Part shown: positions 15,414-25,132 of the stretch, one piece after another
Numbering within the stretch: position 1 is the stretch's first letter
Layout of the letters: each line of letters opens with the position of its first letter
Source of the DNA: Kitasatospora aureofaciens
Lineage (GTDB): Bacteria > Actinomycetota > Actinomycetes > Streptomycetales > Streptomycetaceae
Assembly (NCBI GenBank): GCA_000720845.1
Contig: JODU01000006.1
Location: forward strand, 225,725 to 289,724
Direction of reading: 5' to 3'
Length of the DNA stretch: 64,000 nucleotides
Notes under the pieces: model-generated
Database searches by the model: none
The model's input: only the letters and a program-made list of their open reading frames with translations
Told to the model about the DNA's origin: nothing
Made by a program: the position numbers and the translations under genes

Positions 15414-16811
15414 TCACTTCTCCTTGGCGGGAGGCTCCTCGGCGGGAGACCCCTCGGCGGCCGGCTCGTCACCGTCCGACGCGGCGCCCTCGGCCGCCTC
15501 GGTCTCCGACGGCTCGGAGGCTTCGGTCTCCGACACCTCGGAGGCTTCGGTCTCCGACACCTCGGACGCCTCGGGCTCCGACGCCTCGGGCTCCGACGCC
15601 TCGGTCTGCGACGCCTCGGTTTCGATCGCCTCGACCTCCGCGGCCACCGCCGCCGAGGTCGCCGCCGACTCGGCCAGCGCCTCCTCCGACACCAGCTCCG
15701 CCGCCTCCTTGGCGGCGGTGAGCAGGACGACGTCCTGCGGGGCCTGGTCCTCGAAGTTCTCCGGGTGGTGGCAGGCGACCTGCTGACCCGGCCGCAGCTC
15801 CTTCAGCGGCGGCTCGGTGGTGGTGCAGATCTGCGTGGCCTTCCAGCACCGGGTGTGGAAGCGGCAGCCGCTCGGCGGGGAGATCGGCGAGGGCACGTCA
15901 CCCTTGAGCAGGATGCGCTCGCTCTTGGCCGACTTGCGGGCCGGGTCCGGGATCGGGACGGCCGACATCAGCGCCTTGGTGTACGGGTGCATCGGCGACT
16001 TGTAGAGCAGGTCGCGGTCGGCCAGCTCCATGATCTTGCCGAGGTACATCACCGCGATGCGGTCCGAGACGTGCCGCACGACGGACAGGTCGTGCGCGAT
16101 GATCACGTACGTCAGGCCCAGCTCGCTCTGGAGGTCGTCGAGCAGGTTGACGACCTGGGCCTGGATCGACACGTCGAGCGCGGAGACCGGCTCGTCGGCC
16201 ACGACCAGCTTCGGGTTGAGCGCGAGCGCGCGGGCGATGCCGATGCGCTGGCGCTGGCCGCCGGAGAACTCGTGCGGGTAGCGGTTGTAGTGCTCGGGGT
16301 TGAGGCCGACCACCGACAGCAGCCGCTGCACCTCCTTCTTGACCCCGCCCTCGGGCTGGACGCCCTGGAGCTTGAAGGGGGCGCTGACGATCGTGCCGAT
16401 GGTGTGGCGCGGGTTCAGCGAGGAGTACGGGTCCTGGAAGATCATCTGCACGTCGCGGCGCAGCGGACGCATGCCGCCGACCCCGAGGTGGGTGATGTCC
16501 TTGCCCTCGAACTCGACCTTGCCGGCGGTCGGTTCGAGCAGCCGGGTGATCAACCGGCCCATGGTCGACTTGCCGCAGCCGGACTCGCCCACGACGCCCA
16601 GCGTCTCGCCGGCCTTGACCTCGAAGTCGAGGCCGTCGACGGCGCGGACCGCGCCGACCTGGCGCTGCAGCAGGCCCTTCTTGATCGGGAAGTGCTTCTG
16701 CAGCCCGGTCACCTTCAGCAGGGTGTCGCCGGGACCGGCGTCCTTGGTGAGGGTGGTGCCGCTGGTCTGTGCGGGGATGGTCACCGCTTTGTCCTCTGCC
16801 TGGTCGCTCAC
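15414..16811 (-). CDS. Oligopeptide/dipeptide ABC importer ATPase (OppF/DppF type) with acidic repeat tail
   Basis: A 465-residue ATPase. Walker A is GESGCGKST (near residue 68), the signature is FSGGQRQRIGIARAL, Walker B with the catalytic Glu is LVVADEPVSALD, and an oligopeptide ABC C-terminal domain with a CRFHTRC cysteine motif (near residue 320) follows. After about residue 364 comes an unusual tail of roughly 100 residues rich in Glu, Ser, Ala and Thr, with TEASEP and TEASEVSE repeats encoded by a minisatellite. The GTG start overlaps the previous stop by four bases (GTGA, 16808-16811), implying translational coupling. It is last in the importer operon. Normal OppF proteins lack such a tail. 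Confidence 0.92.
   Translation of the reverse strand: MSDQAEDKAVTIPAQTSGTTLTKDAGPGDTLLKVTGLQKHFPIKKGLLQRQVGAVRAVDGLDFEVKAGETLGVVGESGCGKSTMGRLITRLLEPTAGKVEFEGKDITHLGVGGMRPLRRDVQMIFQDPYSSLNPRHTIGTIVSAPFKLQGVQPEGGVKKEVQRLLSVVGLNPEHYNRYPHEFSGGQRQRIGIARALALNPKLVVADEPVSALDVSIQAQVVNLLDDLQSELGLTYVIIAHDLSVVRHVSDRIAVMYLGKIMELADRDLLYKSPMHPYTKALMSAVPIPDPARKSAKSERILLKGDVPSPISPPSGCRFHTRCWKATQICTTTEPPLKELRPGQQVACHHPENFEDQAPQDVVLLTAAKEAAELVSEEALAESAATSAAVAAEVEAIETEASQTEASEPEASEPEASEVSETEASEVSETEASEPSETEAAEGAASDGDEPAAEGSPAEEPPAKEK
15496..15625. repeat. Minisatellite inside the OppF-type gene
   Basis: Tandem in-frame repeats: a 24-bp unit beginning TCGGAGGCTTCGG at 15514-15537 is repeated exactly at 15538-15561, and a 15-bp unit TCGGGCTCCGACGCC occurs at 15571-15585 and 15586-15600, with a variant at 15601-15615. 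Unit lengths are multiples of three, so changes in copy number would keep the frame. They encode the Glu/Ser/Ala-rich tail on the minus strand. Confidence 0.85.
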
Positions 16812-17901
16812 AGCTTCGGCGCAATCTCTTCGGTCCAGATACGCTCCCGCTGCTCCTGCGACATGTGGCAGGCGGCCCAGTGCTTGCTGCCGACCTCGGT
16901 CAGCTCGGGGCGGACCGTGCGGGTGACGTCGTCCTTGGGCACGTCGGCGTACGGGCAGCGCGGGTTGAAGGCGCAGCCGGACGGGAGGTTGATGAGGGAG
17001 GGCGGCGAGCCCTTGACCGGGATGAGGCGTTCCTGCTGGTCGCGGTCGAGCCGCGGCATGGAGCCGAGCAGGCCCCAGGTGTAGGGGTGCCGGGGCTCGT
17101 AGAACACCTTCTCCGCCGGACCGCGCTCCACGCACCGGCCGCCGTACATCACCAGGAGGTCGTCGGCCAGCTCGGCGACGACGCCCAGGTCGTGGGTGAT
17201 GACGATGACCGCGGAGCCGAACTCCTTCTGCAGGTCCCGGATGAGGTCGAGGATCTGAGCCTGGACGGTGACGTCCAGGGCGGTGGTCGGCTCGTCCGCG
17301 ATCAGCAGCTCGGGGTTGTTGACCAGCGACATCGCGATCATCGCGCGCTGGCGCATACCGCCGGAGAACTCGTGCGGGTAGCTGTCCACCCGCTTGTCCG
17401 GCTGCGGGATGCCGACCCGGTCGAGCATCTCCACCGCGCGGCGCTTGGCGGTCTTCTTGTCCACCGGGTGGTGGATGCGGTACGCCTCCACGATCTGCTG
17501 GCCGATCGTGTAGTACGGGTGCAGCGCGGACAGCGGGTCCTGGAAGATCATCGCCATCTCCCGGCCGCGCAGCTTGCGCACGTGGTCGGGGTCGGCGGAC
17601 AGCAGCTCGGTGCCGTCCAGCCAGATCTCGCCGGATATCCGCGCCTTGCGCTTGCCGTACTGGCCGGCGGTGTGCAGGCCCATGATGCCGAGCGAGGTCA
17701 CCGACTTGCCGGAGCCGGACTCGCCCACGATGCCGAGGGTCTTGCCCTTCTCCAGCTGGAAGGAGAGCCCGTCGACGGACTTGACCAGGCCGTCGTCGGT
17801 CGGGAAGTGCACCTTGAGGTCGCGTACTTCCAGGAAGGCGGTCGGCGCGGACGAGGTGCCGGCGGGCTCGCCCACCGCTGCCCCGCTCTTGCTCAGTTCG
17901 G

Positions 17902-17905
<4 letters not shown>
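16808..17905 (-). CDS. Oligopeptide/dipeptide ABC importer ATPase (OppD/DppD type)
   Basis: A 365-residue ATPase with Walker A GESGSGKSV, signature FSGGMRQRAMIAMSL, Walker B LLIADEPTTALD and the C-terminal oligopeptide domain with a CAFNPRCPYA cysteine motif, as in DppD/OppD. It pairs with the OppF-type protein to drive the permease. ATG 17905 overlaps the permease stop by four bases (ATGA), and its own stop overlaps the next GTG, so the OppB, OppD and OppF genes are tightly coupled. Confidence 0.93.
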
Positions 17906-18900
<995 letters not shown>

Positions 18901-18919
18901 AGCTAACGGCCCGCCGCGG

Positions 18920-18956
18920 ACCGCGGGCCACCGGAGATTGTCCGATGGCCCGCGGT
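18920..18956 (-). terminator. Intra-operon hairpin between binding-protein and OppB genes
   Basis: Left arm ACCGCGGGCCA (18920-18930) pairs with TGGCCCGCGGT (18946-18956); an inner CGGA/TCCG stem continues after one mismatch. It lies between the binding-protein stop (19009) and the permease start (18900). Inference: partial termination or 3' stabilisation giving more binding protein than permease, as is common for ABC importers. Confidence 0.65.
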
Positions 18957-19008
18957 CACGCCGCGCCGGCCTTCACCTGCCTTTCGTGCCGTTCGGCGGG
19001 TGTACCGG

Positions 19009-20805
19009 TTACTTCGTGGACTTCAGACCGAGGTTGACGAAGTCGTACATGCCGCTGTAGCCGTCGGTGGTGTAGACGTTGGCGAGACGGCTGGAGCGGA
19101 AGTTCAGGAACTTCTCGAAGACGAAGGGCAGGTAGTAGCCGCCCTCCATCACCTTGTGGTTGATCTCGGTCGCGACCTTGGCCTTGCCGGCGTCGTCGAG
19201 CGTCTTGGCGTACGTGTCGAAGAGACCGTCGATCGCCTTGTCCTTGATGAGCGCGTAGTTGTTGTTACCGCTCTCCAGGATGAACCGGCTGTCCCACAGC
19301 GGCTGGCCGTAGCCCTGCACCGACGGGAAGTCCGGGCCCCAGCCCATGATGATGATGCCGTAGTTCTTCTTCTTCACGTTCGCGGGGCTGCCGATGATGC
19401 CGGCGGTCTGCGAGCCGTCGTACTGGTCGATGTCGACGGTGATGCCGACCTTCTTCAGCGACGCCTGGAGCGACTCGGCGGTGGCCACCTCGACCGGCTT
19501 GTTGTTGCGGACCGCGATGGTGGTCTTGAAGCCCTCGGGCTTGCCGCAGGCCTTCAGCTCTTCCTTGGCCTTGGCGACGTTGCCGGTCTTGTTCTCACCG
19601 GCGATGCCGTACGGGTCGTACTTCTGGCCCTCGGCGCCCGGGACACCCGGGGGCAGCATGTTGGTGCCGATGTCGCCGCCGGCGACCGGGCCGCCGCGCG
19701 CGGTCTGCAGCGAGACGTGGTCGGCGCCGTAGATCACGGCCTTGCGGCAGTGCTCGTTGTCGAACGGCTTCACGCTCTGCGGGAAGACGGCGTAACGGAC
19801 GTAGCCGGAGACCGGGTTGTCCAGGTTGCCCTTGTGCTCCTTGAGGGCGGTGGAGCGGCCCTGCGGGGAAAGGCTGGTCTGGGCGAGGTCCAGGTCGTAG
19901 TCGCCGGCGATCAGACGGGAGTCCAGGTCGTTGGCGTTGGAGAAGAACTTGATGGAGATCTTGTCCGGGTAGGCCTTGCGGACCGGGTCGGAGGCCTGCT
20001 TCCACTCGGTGTTGCGGACCAGGACGAGGTCCTTGCCCGGGCTGTACGACTGGAACTTGTACGGGCCCGAGGAGAACGGGTGCAGACCGTACTTGGACTT
20101 GGTGTCCTTGTCCTGGCGGACCGGGGAGGCCGAGGTGAGCGCGAGCATCTCCTCGAAGTCCGAGTTGGCCTTCGGCAGCTTGAAGACGATGGTCTTGTCG
20201 TCCGGCGTCTCGATCGCCTTCAGGCCGAGCTTGTCCTTGGACTTGTCCTTGTACGGGCCCTGGTACGTGCCCTCGGGGTCGAGCACCTCCTTGAGGTACG
20301 TCGGACCGCCGGACAGCACGTCCTGCGCCCACACGCGCTCGATGCCGTACTTGACGTCCTTGGAGGTGATCGGCTTGCCGTCCTCCCAGGTGACGCCGTC
20401 ACGCAGGGTGTACGTGTAGGTCTTGCCGTCGTCCGAGACCTTGGCGGTGGCGGTGGCCAGGTCCGGCACCACACCGGCGCCGGCCTTGCCCGGCTCCGTG
20501 GCGTTGGTGACGAGCTGACGGGAGTAGTAGCGCGAGAAGTTCCACATGAAGCCGTAGTAGCCGCGGGTGGTGTCCCACGAGTCGGCGTCCTGCGCGCTGG
20601 CGAACTTCAGCTCGCCACCCTTCTTGGCCTGGTCTGCCTGGGCGACCTTGTTGTTGGCGGCGTCGAAGCCGGCAGCGCCATTCTTCGAACCCCCGTTACC
20701 GCCGTCGCTGTCGCCGCCGCACGCCGCCGTGGTCAGCAGCGCGGCCACCACCGCGGCAGCGGCCAAAACCTGCTTGCGCCGCCCTGAGGTGCGTTGGGTA
20801 GTCAC
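19009..20805 (-). CDS. Oligopeptide-type substrate-binding lipoprotein (SBP_bac_5)
   Basis: A 598-residue lipoprotein. The signal sequence RRKQVLAAAAVVAALLTTAACGG ends in an LTTAAC-type lipobox (Cys near residue 29), followed by a Gly/Asn/Ser linker. The mature part has the family-5 binding-protein patterns: YTYTLRDGVTWEDGKPITSKDVKYGIER and a long C-terminal domain. It captures peptides, or possibly nickel or other ligands of this family, outside the membrane. GTG start at 20805 with GGAGGA about 10 bases upstream. It is the second gene of the operon, after an OppC-type permease. Confidence 0.93.
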   Translation of the reverse strand: MTTQRTSGRRKQVLAAAAVVAALLTTAACGGDSDGGNGGSKNGAAGFDAANNKVAQADQAKKGGELKFASAQDADSWDTTRGYYGFMWNFSRYYSRQLVTNATEPGKAGAGVVPDLATATAKVSDDGKTYTYTLRDGVTWEDGKPITSKDVKYGIERVWAQDVLSGGPTYLKEVLDPEGTYQGPYKDKSKDKLGLKAIETPDDKTIVFKLPKANSDFEEMLALTSASPVRQDKDTKSKYGLHPFSSGPYKFQSYSPGKDLVLVRNTEWKQASDPVRKAYPDKISIKFFSNANDLDSRLIAGDYDLDLAQTSLSPQGRSTALKEHKGNLDNPVSGYVRYAVFPQSVKPFDNEHCRKAVIYGADHVSLQTARGGPVAGGDIGTNMLPPGVPGAEGQKYDPYGIAGENKTGNVAKAKEELKACGKPEGFKTTIAVRNNKPVEVATAESLQASLKKVGITVDIDQYDGSQTAGIIGSPANVKKKNYGIIIMGWGPDFPSVQGYGQPLWDSRFILESGNNNYALIKDKAIDGLFDTYAKTLDDAGKAKVATEINHKVMEGGYYLPFVFEKFLNFRSSRLANVYTTDGYSGMYDFVNLGLKSTK

Positions 20806-20875
20806 GATCTCGGATCCTCCGGATTAGATGAGAGACCCCGTGCAGGTGCCACGGGTCACTTTGCGGTACGGCAGT

Positions 20876-21883
20876 TCAGCGGGAGCCCTTCGGGTCCAGC
20901 GCGTCACGCACGCCGTCGCCGAAGAGGTTGAAGGCGAGCACGGTGATGAAGATCGCTACGCCCGGGATCACCATGTACATGGGGTCCGAGTCGTAGTAGT
21001 CGATCGCGCTCGAGAGCATCTGCCCCCACGAGGCCGTGGGGGGCTTGACGCCCACACCCAGGAAGCTGAGTGCCGCCTCGGTGAGGATGTTGGTGGGGAT
21101 CATCATCGTCGTGTAGACGATGATCGGCGCGACCAGGTTGGGCAGCAGTTCCTTGAAGAGGATGTAGAACCGCCCGGCGCCCAGGGAGCGGGCGGCCTCG
21201 ACGTACTCCCGTTCGCGCATCGACAGGGTCTGGCCGCGGACCACGCGGCCGATGTAGGGCCAGCCGAAGAAGCCGATGACCAGGATCATCACGAACAGGC
21301 GGACACCGGTGCCGGTGAGGCCCAGCATGTTGTTCGGCATGACCGAGACCAGGGCGATGATGAACAGCAGCTGCGGGAAGGCGAGCAGACCGTCCATGAC
21401 CCGGCTGATGAGGGAGTCGACCCAGCCGCCGAAGAAGCCGGCCAGGACACCGAGGACGGTGCCGATGACCACGGCGACGATCGCGGACAGGAAGCCGACG
21501 AGCAGCGAGATCCGGGCGCCGTAGAGGATGCGGGCGAAGATGTCGCGGCCGTTGACGGGCTCGACACCGAGCCAGTGCTCGCCGCTGATACCGCCCAGGG
21601 AGCCGGTGGGGGTGCCGAACAGCGGGTCGATCAGGTCCTCGTGGTGCGCCTCGGGGTCCTGCCCGACGAGGTTGGCGATCACGGGGGCCAGCAGCGCGAT
21701 CACGATGAGGAGGAGCACCACCGTGCCACCCGCGAGGGCCAGCTTGTCCCGTTTCAGCCGCTCCCAGGCGATGCGCCCAAGGGAACGCCCCTGTACCGCC
21801 TTGGCCTCGGCGCCGGCAACCGCCGCTTCCTCGGCCGCACTCGGGGCCGCTTCCGCGGTCGGCTCGTGCAATGGTGCCGTCAT
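20876..21883 (-). CDS. Oligopeptide/dipeptide ABC importer permease (OppC/DppC type)
   Basis: A 335-residue permease with an Ala/Glu-rich cytoplasmic N-terminus, the OppC_N segment (SLGRIAWERLKRDKLALAGG, then a helix), a WLGVEPVNGRDIFARILYGAR motif typical of DppC, and the EAA loop YVEAARSLGAGRFYILFKELLPN. ATG 21883 is preceded by GAGGGG about 10 bases away. It is first in the operon, ahead of the binding-protein gene, an order different from the usual A-B-C-D-F. The operon promoter must lie in the 316-bp upstream gap. Confidence 0.92.
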   Translation of the reverse strand: MTAPLHEPTAEAAPSAAEEAAVAGAEAKAVQGRSLGRIAWERLKRDKLALAGGTVVLLLIVIALLAPVIANLVGQDPEAHHEDLIDPLFGTPTGSLGGISGEHWLGVEPVNGRDIFARILYGARISLLVGFLSAIVAVVIGTVLGVLAGFFGGWVDSLISRVMDGLLAFPQLLFIIALVSVMPNNMLGLTGTGVRLFVMILVIGFFGWPYIGRVVRGQTLSMREREYVEAARSLGAGRFYILFKELLPNLVAPIIVYTTMMIPTNILTEAALSFLGVGVKPPTASWGQMLSSAIDYYDSDPMYMVIPGVAIFITVLAFNLFGDGVRDALDPKGSR

Positions 21884-22199
21884 CTGGCAGGGACCCCTCT
21901 CAACCGGCGGTAGCCGGCCCGCACTTGCCGCTGTAGCGGCGTGATCAGTCCGTCGTACACAGGAGCGAGCTTCCACCCCTTACTTGCGGGAGTCTTCAAC
22001 GCTTTGGCGATCTGTAGCCAGACTTGCCGGGGAATGGATGCGCAACCGTGATGCTGTTTGAGGTGTTCCGTTATCCGGACAGTGGGTAACGGGGGCCGGA
22101 CACGGGCGAGTTGGTACATCAGGGACAAGCAGGCGCTTTGCGTCCTCATCTACGCGCGAAGATCGACTCTTCCGGCGGGATCCACGGGGACCGCGGCCG
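21884..22199. other. Upstream region of the opp operon, no gene seen
   Basis: 316 bases with lower G+C than the neighbouring genes, as expected for a promoter region of the minus-strand importer operon. The only structured signal noted is an imperfect inverted repeat GTTATCC (22070-22076) with GGGTAAC (22084-22090) around a 7-base spacer, a possible operator. An 89-codon minus-strand open frame here contains TTA and CTA codons and has no family resemblance, so it is not called. No confident -10/-35 pair could be read. Confidence 0.4.
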
Positions 22200-22997
22200 T
22201 CAGTACCGGCTACCGGCCGGAGGGTATCCGTACCCGCCCGCCGGCGCCTGGGCGGGGGCGGCCGCGTGGGCCTCGCGGTCGTAGAACGGGCGCGCGTTGG
22301 CGCGCAGCCACAGGGCGACCGGATCGTGGGCGTCGGTCATCGCCACCGTCGACACCGGCAGCCCGTCCGGCACCGCGCCGACGGACTGCTGCATCATCGC
22401 GCGCACCGCGTCGACGGCGGGCGGGGAGGTGTCGTACACGTCCAGGCCGATGGCGAGGTACGGCGCCCCCAGCGCCGGCTGCACCCAGGCGCGGCGCAGC
22501 GCGCGGACCGCCGGGGTGCGGTGGGCGTTCTGCGCGAGCAGGGCGTAGAACTGGGGGATCTCGATGGCCGGTTCGGACAGCCGCAGGGGGCCCGCGGGCT
22601 GGCGGTCCAGGCCGGAGGCGATGCGGCGCAGGTCGAGCCAGGGGATGCCGACGCCGCCGCCGGGGGCGTGCGGGTTGAGCCACAGGCCGTAGTGGTCGGG
22701 GTAGAGAGCGCGGGCGGCCTCCAGGCCGTCGACCACCTCGTACGACCGGTTCCAGCCGCTGGCCGAGAGCTCCTGGGCGGAGGTCACGCAGGGGGCGTAG
22801 CCGTAGCCGTCGACCTCCATGTTCCCGTACTGGGCGTCCGGGGAGCCGGCCTGGCCGTGCCACAGCAGCATCCAGACCTGGCCCGAGGCGGGGGTGGCGA
22901 GGGCGCGCAGCAGGGCCTCGTAGGCGTCGTAGCGCCCGGGCGTCACCTGGCGCAGCATGTGCTCGACCTGTCCGGTCGTGGTGCCGCTGGCGCTCAC
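22200..22997 (-). CDS. SseB-family protein (first copy)
   Basis: A 265-residue soluble protein with the layout of SseB, the enhanced serine-sensitivity protein known from E. coli: an N-terminal half (VWMLLWHGQAGSPDAQYGNMEVDGYGYAPCVTSAQEL, then GLWLNPHAPGGGVGIPW) and an SseB C-terminal region (APYLAIGLDVYDTS, then ANARPFYDRE). A Pro/Gly/Tyr-rich tail ends the protein. GTG 22997 with AAGGGG upstream. A second SseB-family gene follows the same direction, separated by a repeat element. The molecular role is unknown; proximity to the glycine/serine genes is suggestive. Confidence 0.72.
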   Translation of the reverse strand: MSASGTTTGQVEHMLRQVTPGRYDAYEALLRALATPASGQVWMLLWHGQAGSPDAQYGNMEVDGYGYAPCVTSAQELSASGWNRSYEVVDGLEAARALYPDHYGLWLNPHAPGGGVGIPWLDLRRIASGLDRQPAGPLRLSEPAIEIPQFYALLAQNAHRTPAVRALRRAWVQPALGAPYLAIGLDVYDTSPPAVDAVRAMMQQSVGAVPDGLPVSTVAMTDAHDPVALWLRANARPFYDREAHAAAPAQAPAGGYGYPPAGSRY

Positions 22998-23084
22998 GCG
23001 TATCGCCCCTTCGAGAGTTCCCCCGGTGTCGGACCCAGCTTAAGGCTCCGCCGGGTGCGGGGGTGCCCAGGAGCTGGGGGCTCC

Positions 23085-23180
23085 TTGCCGTCCGGCGGGT
23101 GCGGGTTTCGTCGTGGCTTGTCGCGCCCACGCGGCGGAGCCGCACATGTCACAGCCCCGCGCCCCTTCAGGGCGCTGTCC
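23085..23180 (-). repeat. Dispersed Streptomyces palindromic repeat, long form
   Basis: Read on the minus strand, the element contains GCGCCCTGAAGGGGCGCGGGG, a GCGGCTCCGCCGC hairpin, then GCGCGACAAGCCACGACG and ACCCGCACCCGCC. A shorter copy with the same order of blocks is inside the ABC exporter gene at 53131-53205. From memory, sequences of this kind recur between genes in many Streptomyces genomes. Here it fills most of the gap between the two SseB genes. Boundaries are approximate. Confidence 0.7.
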
Positions 23181-23191
23181 CTGTCCGGCGC

Positions 23192-23959
23192 TTACAAGCC
23201 CTGGCTGTAGAAGGGCCTGACCTTCTCCCGCATCCAGTCGCAGACCGGGTCCTGGGCTGCTTCCAGGAGGATCAGGTTGACCTGCCATTTCAGGGGGGAC
23301 TTGGCGAGGGCGCGGCCGAGGGCGTCCAGGGGGAGGGCGCGGGCGTCGCCCTCCCAGTGGGTCAGTTCGACGCCGACGAACAGGACCGGGTCGGCGGTCT
23401 CGACGGCGGCCAGGCAGCGGCGCGCGCTGCGGACGACGCCGATGGCGGCGAACTCGGAGGAGGCCGCGGCCAGGAAGTCCACCGGGTCGTCCTGCCAGTC
23501 CGGCTCGAAGAGGCGGACCCGGCCGCCGGACGCGGGCCCGTCCAGGGGGGTGCGGCCGGCCCGGCACAGCTCGGCCACGGCGGGCGGCGGCAGCGGGATG
23601 CCGACCACGCCCTCCGGGTTCACCACGATGCCGACCTGCGGGGGCAGCCCGCGGGCGAACTCCGCGGCGGGGGCGATGGTGTACGCCATGTGCGCCCCCG
23701 CGACCTGGCGCAGCTGTTCCTCGGAGCTGAACACCGGCACGTAGGCCTGGCCGTCGATCTCCAGCGAGGGCAGGTCGAGGGGGCCGCTGTGCGGGCCGCC
23801 GCCGTTGGGCAGCGGGACCCAGACGAAGCTGCGGCCGAGGACCTCCACGATCCGGCCACCGGCCGACGGGATACCGAGGGAGGCGGACAGCACCTCCTCC
23901 AGCTCGTTGCCTGGCCACCCGCCGTGCGGGTGGGGGTGCGCCTGTGCCGGGAAGTCCAT
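23192..23959 (-). CDS. SseB-family protein (second copy)
   Basis: A 255-residue soluble protein with an N-terminal SseB-like domain (EIDGQAYVPVFSSEEQLRQVAG, then AYTIAPAAEFARGLPPQVGIVVNPEG) and a C-terminal SseB domain (DPVLFVGVELTHWEGDAR, then WQVNLILLEAAQDPVCDWM). The FSSEEQL strand-turn is the family hallmark. It starts at ATG 23959 and precedes the other SseB-family gene on the same strand. Role unknown; overexpression of E. coli SseB alters serine sensitivity, which fits the adjacent serine/glycine genes only by association. Confidence 0.78.
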   Translation of the reverse strand: MDFPAQAHPHPHGGWPGNELEEVLSASLGIPSAGGRIVEVLGRSFVWVPLPNGGGPHSGPLDLPSLEIDGQAYVPVFSSEEQLRQVAGAHMAYTIAPAAEFARGLPPQVGIVVNPEGVVGIPLPPPAVAELCRAGRTPLDGPASGGRVRLFEPDWQDDPVDFLAAASSEFAAIGVVRSARRCLAAVETADPVLFVGVELTHWEGDARALPLDALGRALAKSPLKWQVNLILLEAAQDPVCDWMREKVRPFYSQGL

Positions 23960-24037
23960 CTGCCTACCTACCGCCTGCCTGGTACCGCCGTTCGTGGCTG
24001 AAAGGCTAACCCGTTCGGCCCTGAGCCCTACCGTGTG

Positions 24038-24706
24038 TCACCCCGTGAAGGCGATCCGCCGCAGGGCGTCGGCCGCAGCCCGGTCGAGGACGACCGCGGA
24101 GGAGCAGCCCGCGGGCAGGGTGCCTTCGGTCACCGCGCGCAGCAGGCGGGAGTTGGCCGCGCGGTGCCGCAGGAACGCGTACCGCGAGACGCCCCGGCCG
24201 CGCTCGCGCTGCCCGGCCAGCGCCTCGTCGGGAGCGACGTCGAGGAGCAGCAGGTGCAGGGTGCCGTCCCGGCGGCGGGCCTCGCGGGCCAGCCAGCCGC
24301 GCACCCAGGCCTGGGTGCCGCAGTCGTGCACGACGACGCCCTCGCCGGAGCGCAGGGCGCGGCGCAGCCCCGCGTAGTGGGCGAGGCGGACGAGGGGGCG
24401 GTAGAGCGCGTACGGCAGGAAGCGCGGCATGCGGCGGTCCCAGCGGTCGCGGGTGTCCTGGGAGTCGACGCGGCCGCCGCGCACGGTGCGCCGCATCAGC
24501 GTGGACTTGCCGCTGCCGGGCAGGCCGGTGATCACCACCAGGTCCCGGGGTCCGAAGAGCAGGGCGTGCGGGCTGCGGCCGTCGCGGTCCCTCAGGTCGC
24601 GGACGACGGGTGCGGTCAGTGGGGCGCATGCCTCGGGGGCCGGGGCGGCGGGCTGCTTGGGCAGCGCGAGTCCCGAGGTCGTGGCGTACGCCGTGGTCCT
24701 GTTCAC
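24038..24706 (-). CDS. P-loop AAA-type kinase-like ATPase
   Basis: A 222-residue protein with a clear Walker A, GLPGSGKST, near residue 60, and a downstream LLLLDVAPDEALAGQRERGRGVSRYAF segment of the type seen in AAA_33/zeta-toxin-like nucleotide or small-molecule kinases (a mobile Arg-rich lid). The substrate is not recognisable. GTG 24706 is chosen because GGGGAGGA lies 8 bases upstream; an open frame to 24823 lacks a ribosome site. It is divergent from the glycine riboswitch/gcvT unit. Confidence 0.75.
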   Translation of the reverse strand: MNRTTAYATTSGLALPKQPAAPAPEACAPLTAPVVRDLRDRDGRSPHALLFGPRDLVVITGLPGSGKSTLMRRTVRGGRVDSQDTRDRWDRRMPRFLPYALYRPLVRLAHYAGLRRALRSGEGVVVHDCGTQAWVRGWLAREARRRDGTLHLLLLDVAPDEALAGQRERGRGVSRYAFLRHRAANSRLLRAVTEGTLPAGCSSAVVLDRAAADALRRIAFTG

Positions 24707-24826
24707 CGTGATCGTCCTCCCCTGGGGCGGTACACGAGTACCTCCCCGTCGAGTGTAAAGAGAAGGTAATGCGCGGGTCTCGCGTTTTCGTTCGCTTACT
24801 GCCACAAGCCGGTTACAGATCACGGT

Positions 24827-24856
24827 CTGCCACGGATCGCCCGGGCGTGCAATGAT
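24827..24856 (+). promoter_or_regulatory. Putative promoter of the glycine-cleavage operon
   Basis: CTGCCA (24827-24832) matches the -35 consensus at 4 of 6 positions and AATGAT (24851-24856) matches the -10 at 4 of 6, with an 18-base spacer. Transcription would start about 28 bases before the glycine riboswitch, a plausible distance. This is pattern reading only. Confidence 0.45.
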
Positions 24857-24890
24857 GGCGGCGCCAACTGCATACCGGCCGTTTGAATCC

Positions 24891-25086
24891 GCGCGGGAGA
24901 GTCCCCGGCCACGCCGGGGCGCCGAAGGAGCAAGTCCCTCCCTTGAATCTCTCAGGCCCCGTTACCGCGCGGGCGAGGCACATCTGAAAAGCGGACCGCC
25001 CCCGACGGCGGTCCCACCCAAGGTGCAAGCCCTGATCGCCGTACTGCGGTGGCCGTGGCGAACCTCTCAGGTTCCGATGACAGATG
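24891..25086 (+). ncRNA. Tandem glycine riboswitch
   Basis: Two glycine aptamers in series. Aptamer 1 (24891-24970) is closed by GCGCG/CGCGC and contains the diagnostic GCGCCGAAGGAGCAA and AATCTCTCAGGCCCC blocks. Aptamer 2 (24981-25086) is closed by CATCTG/CAGATG and contains CACCCAAGGTGCAAG and AACCTCTCAGGTTCCGATGACAGA, typical of the second domain. It lies 46 bases before gcvT. The class binds glycine and turns on glycine-cleavage genes, so gcvT (and perhaps the downstream genes) should rise with glycine. Confidence 0.95.
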
Positions 25087-25132
25087 GGGAGGACCGACCT
25101 CGCCACGTCCTGTCCTGGGAGACGACCGACCG

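Noticed and set aside
15496..15625. A CRISPR array or non-coding repeat at the end of the OppF gene
   Set aside because: Units are tandem without spacers, sizes are multiples of three and the frame stays open to a proper stop.
21880..22149. An 89-codon frame upstream of the opp operon
   Set aside because: It contains TTA and CTA codons and low third-position G+C, has no recognisable domain and lies in the likely promoter region.
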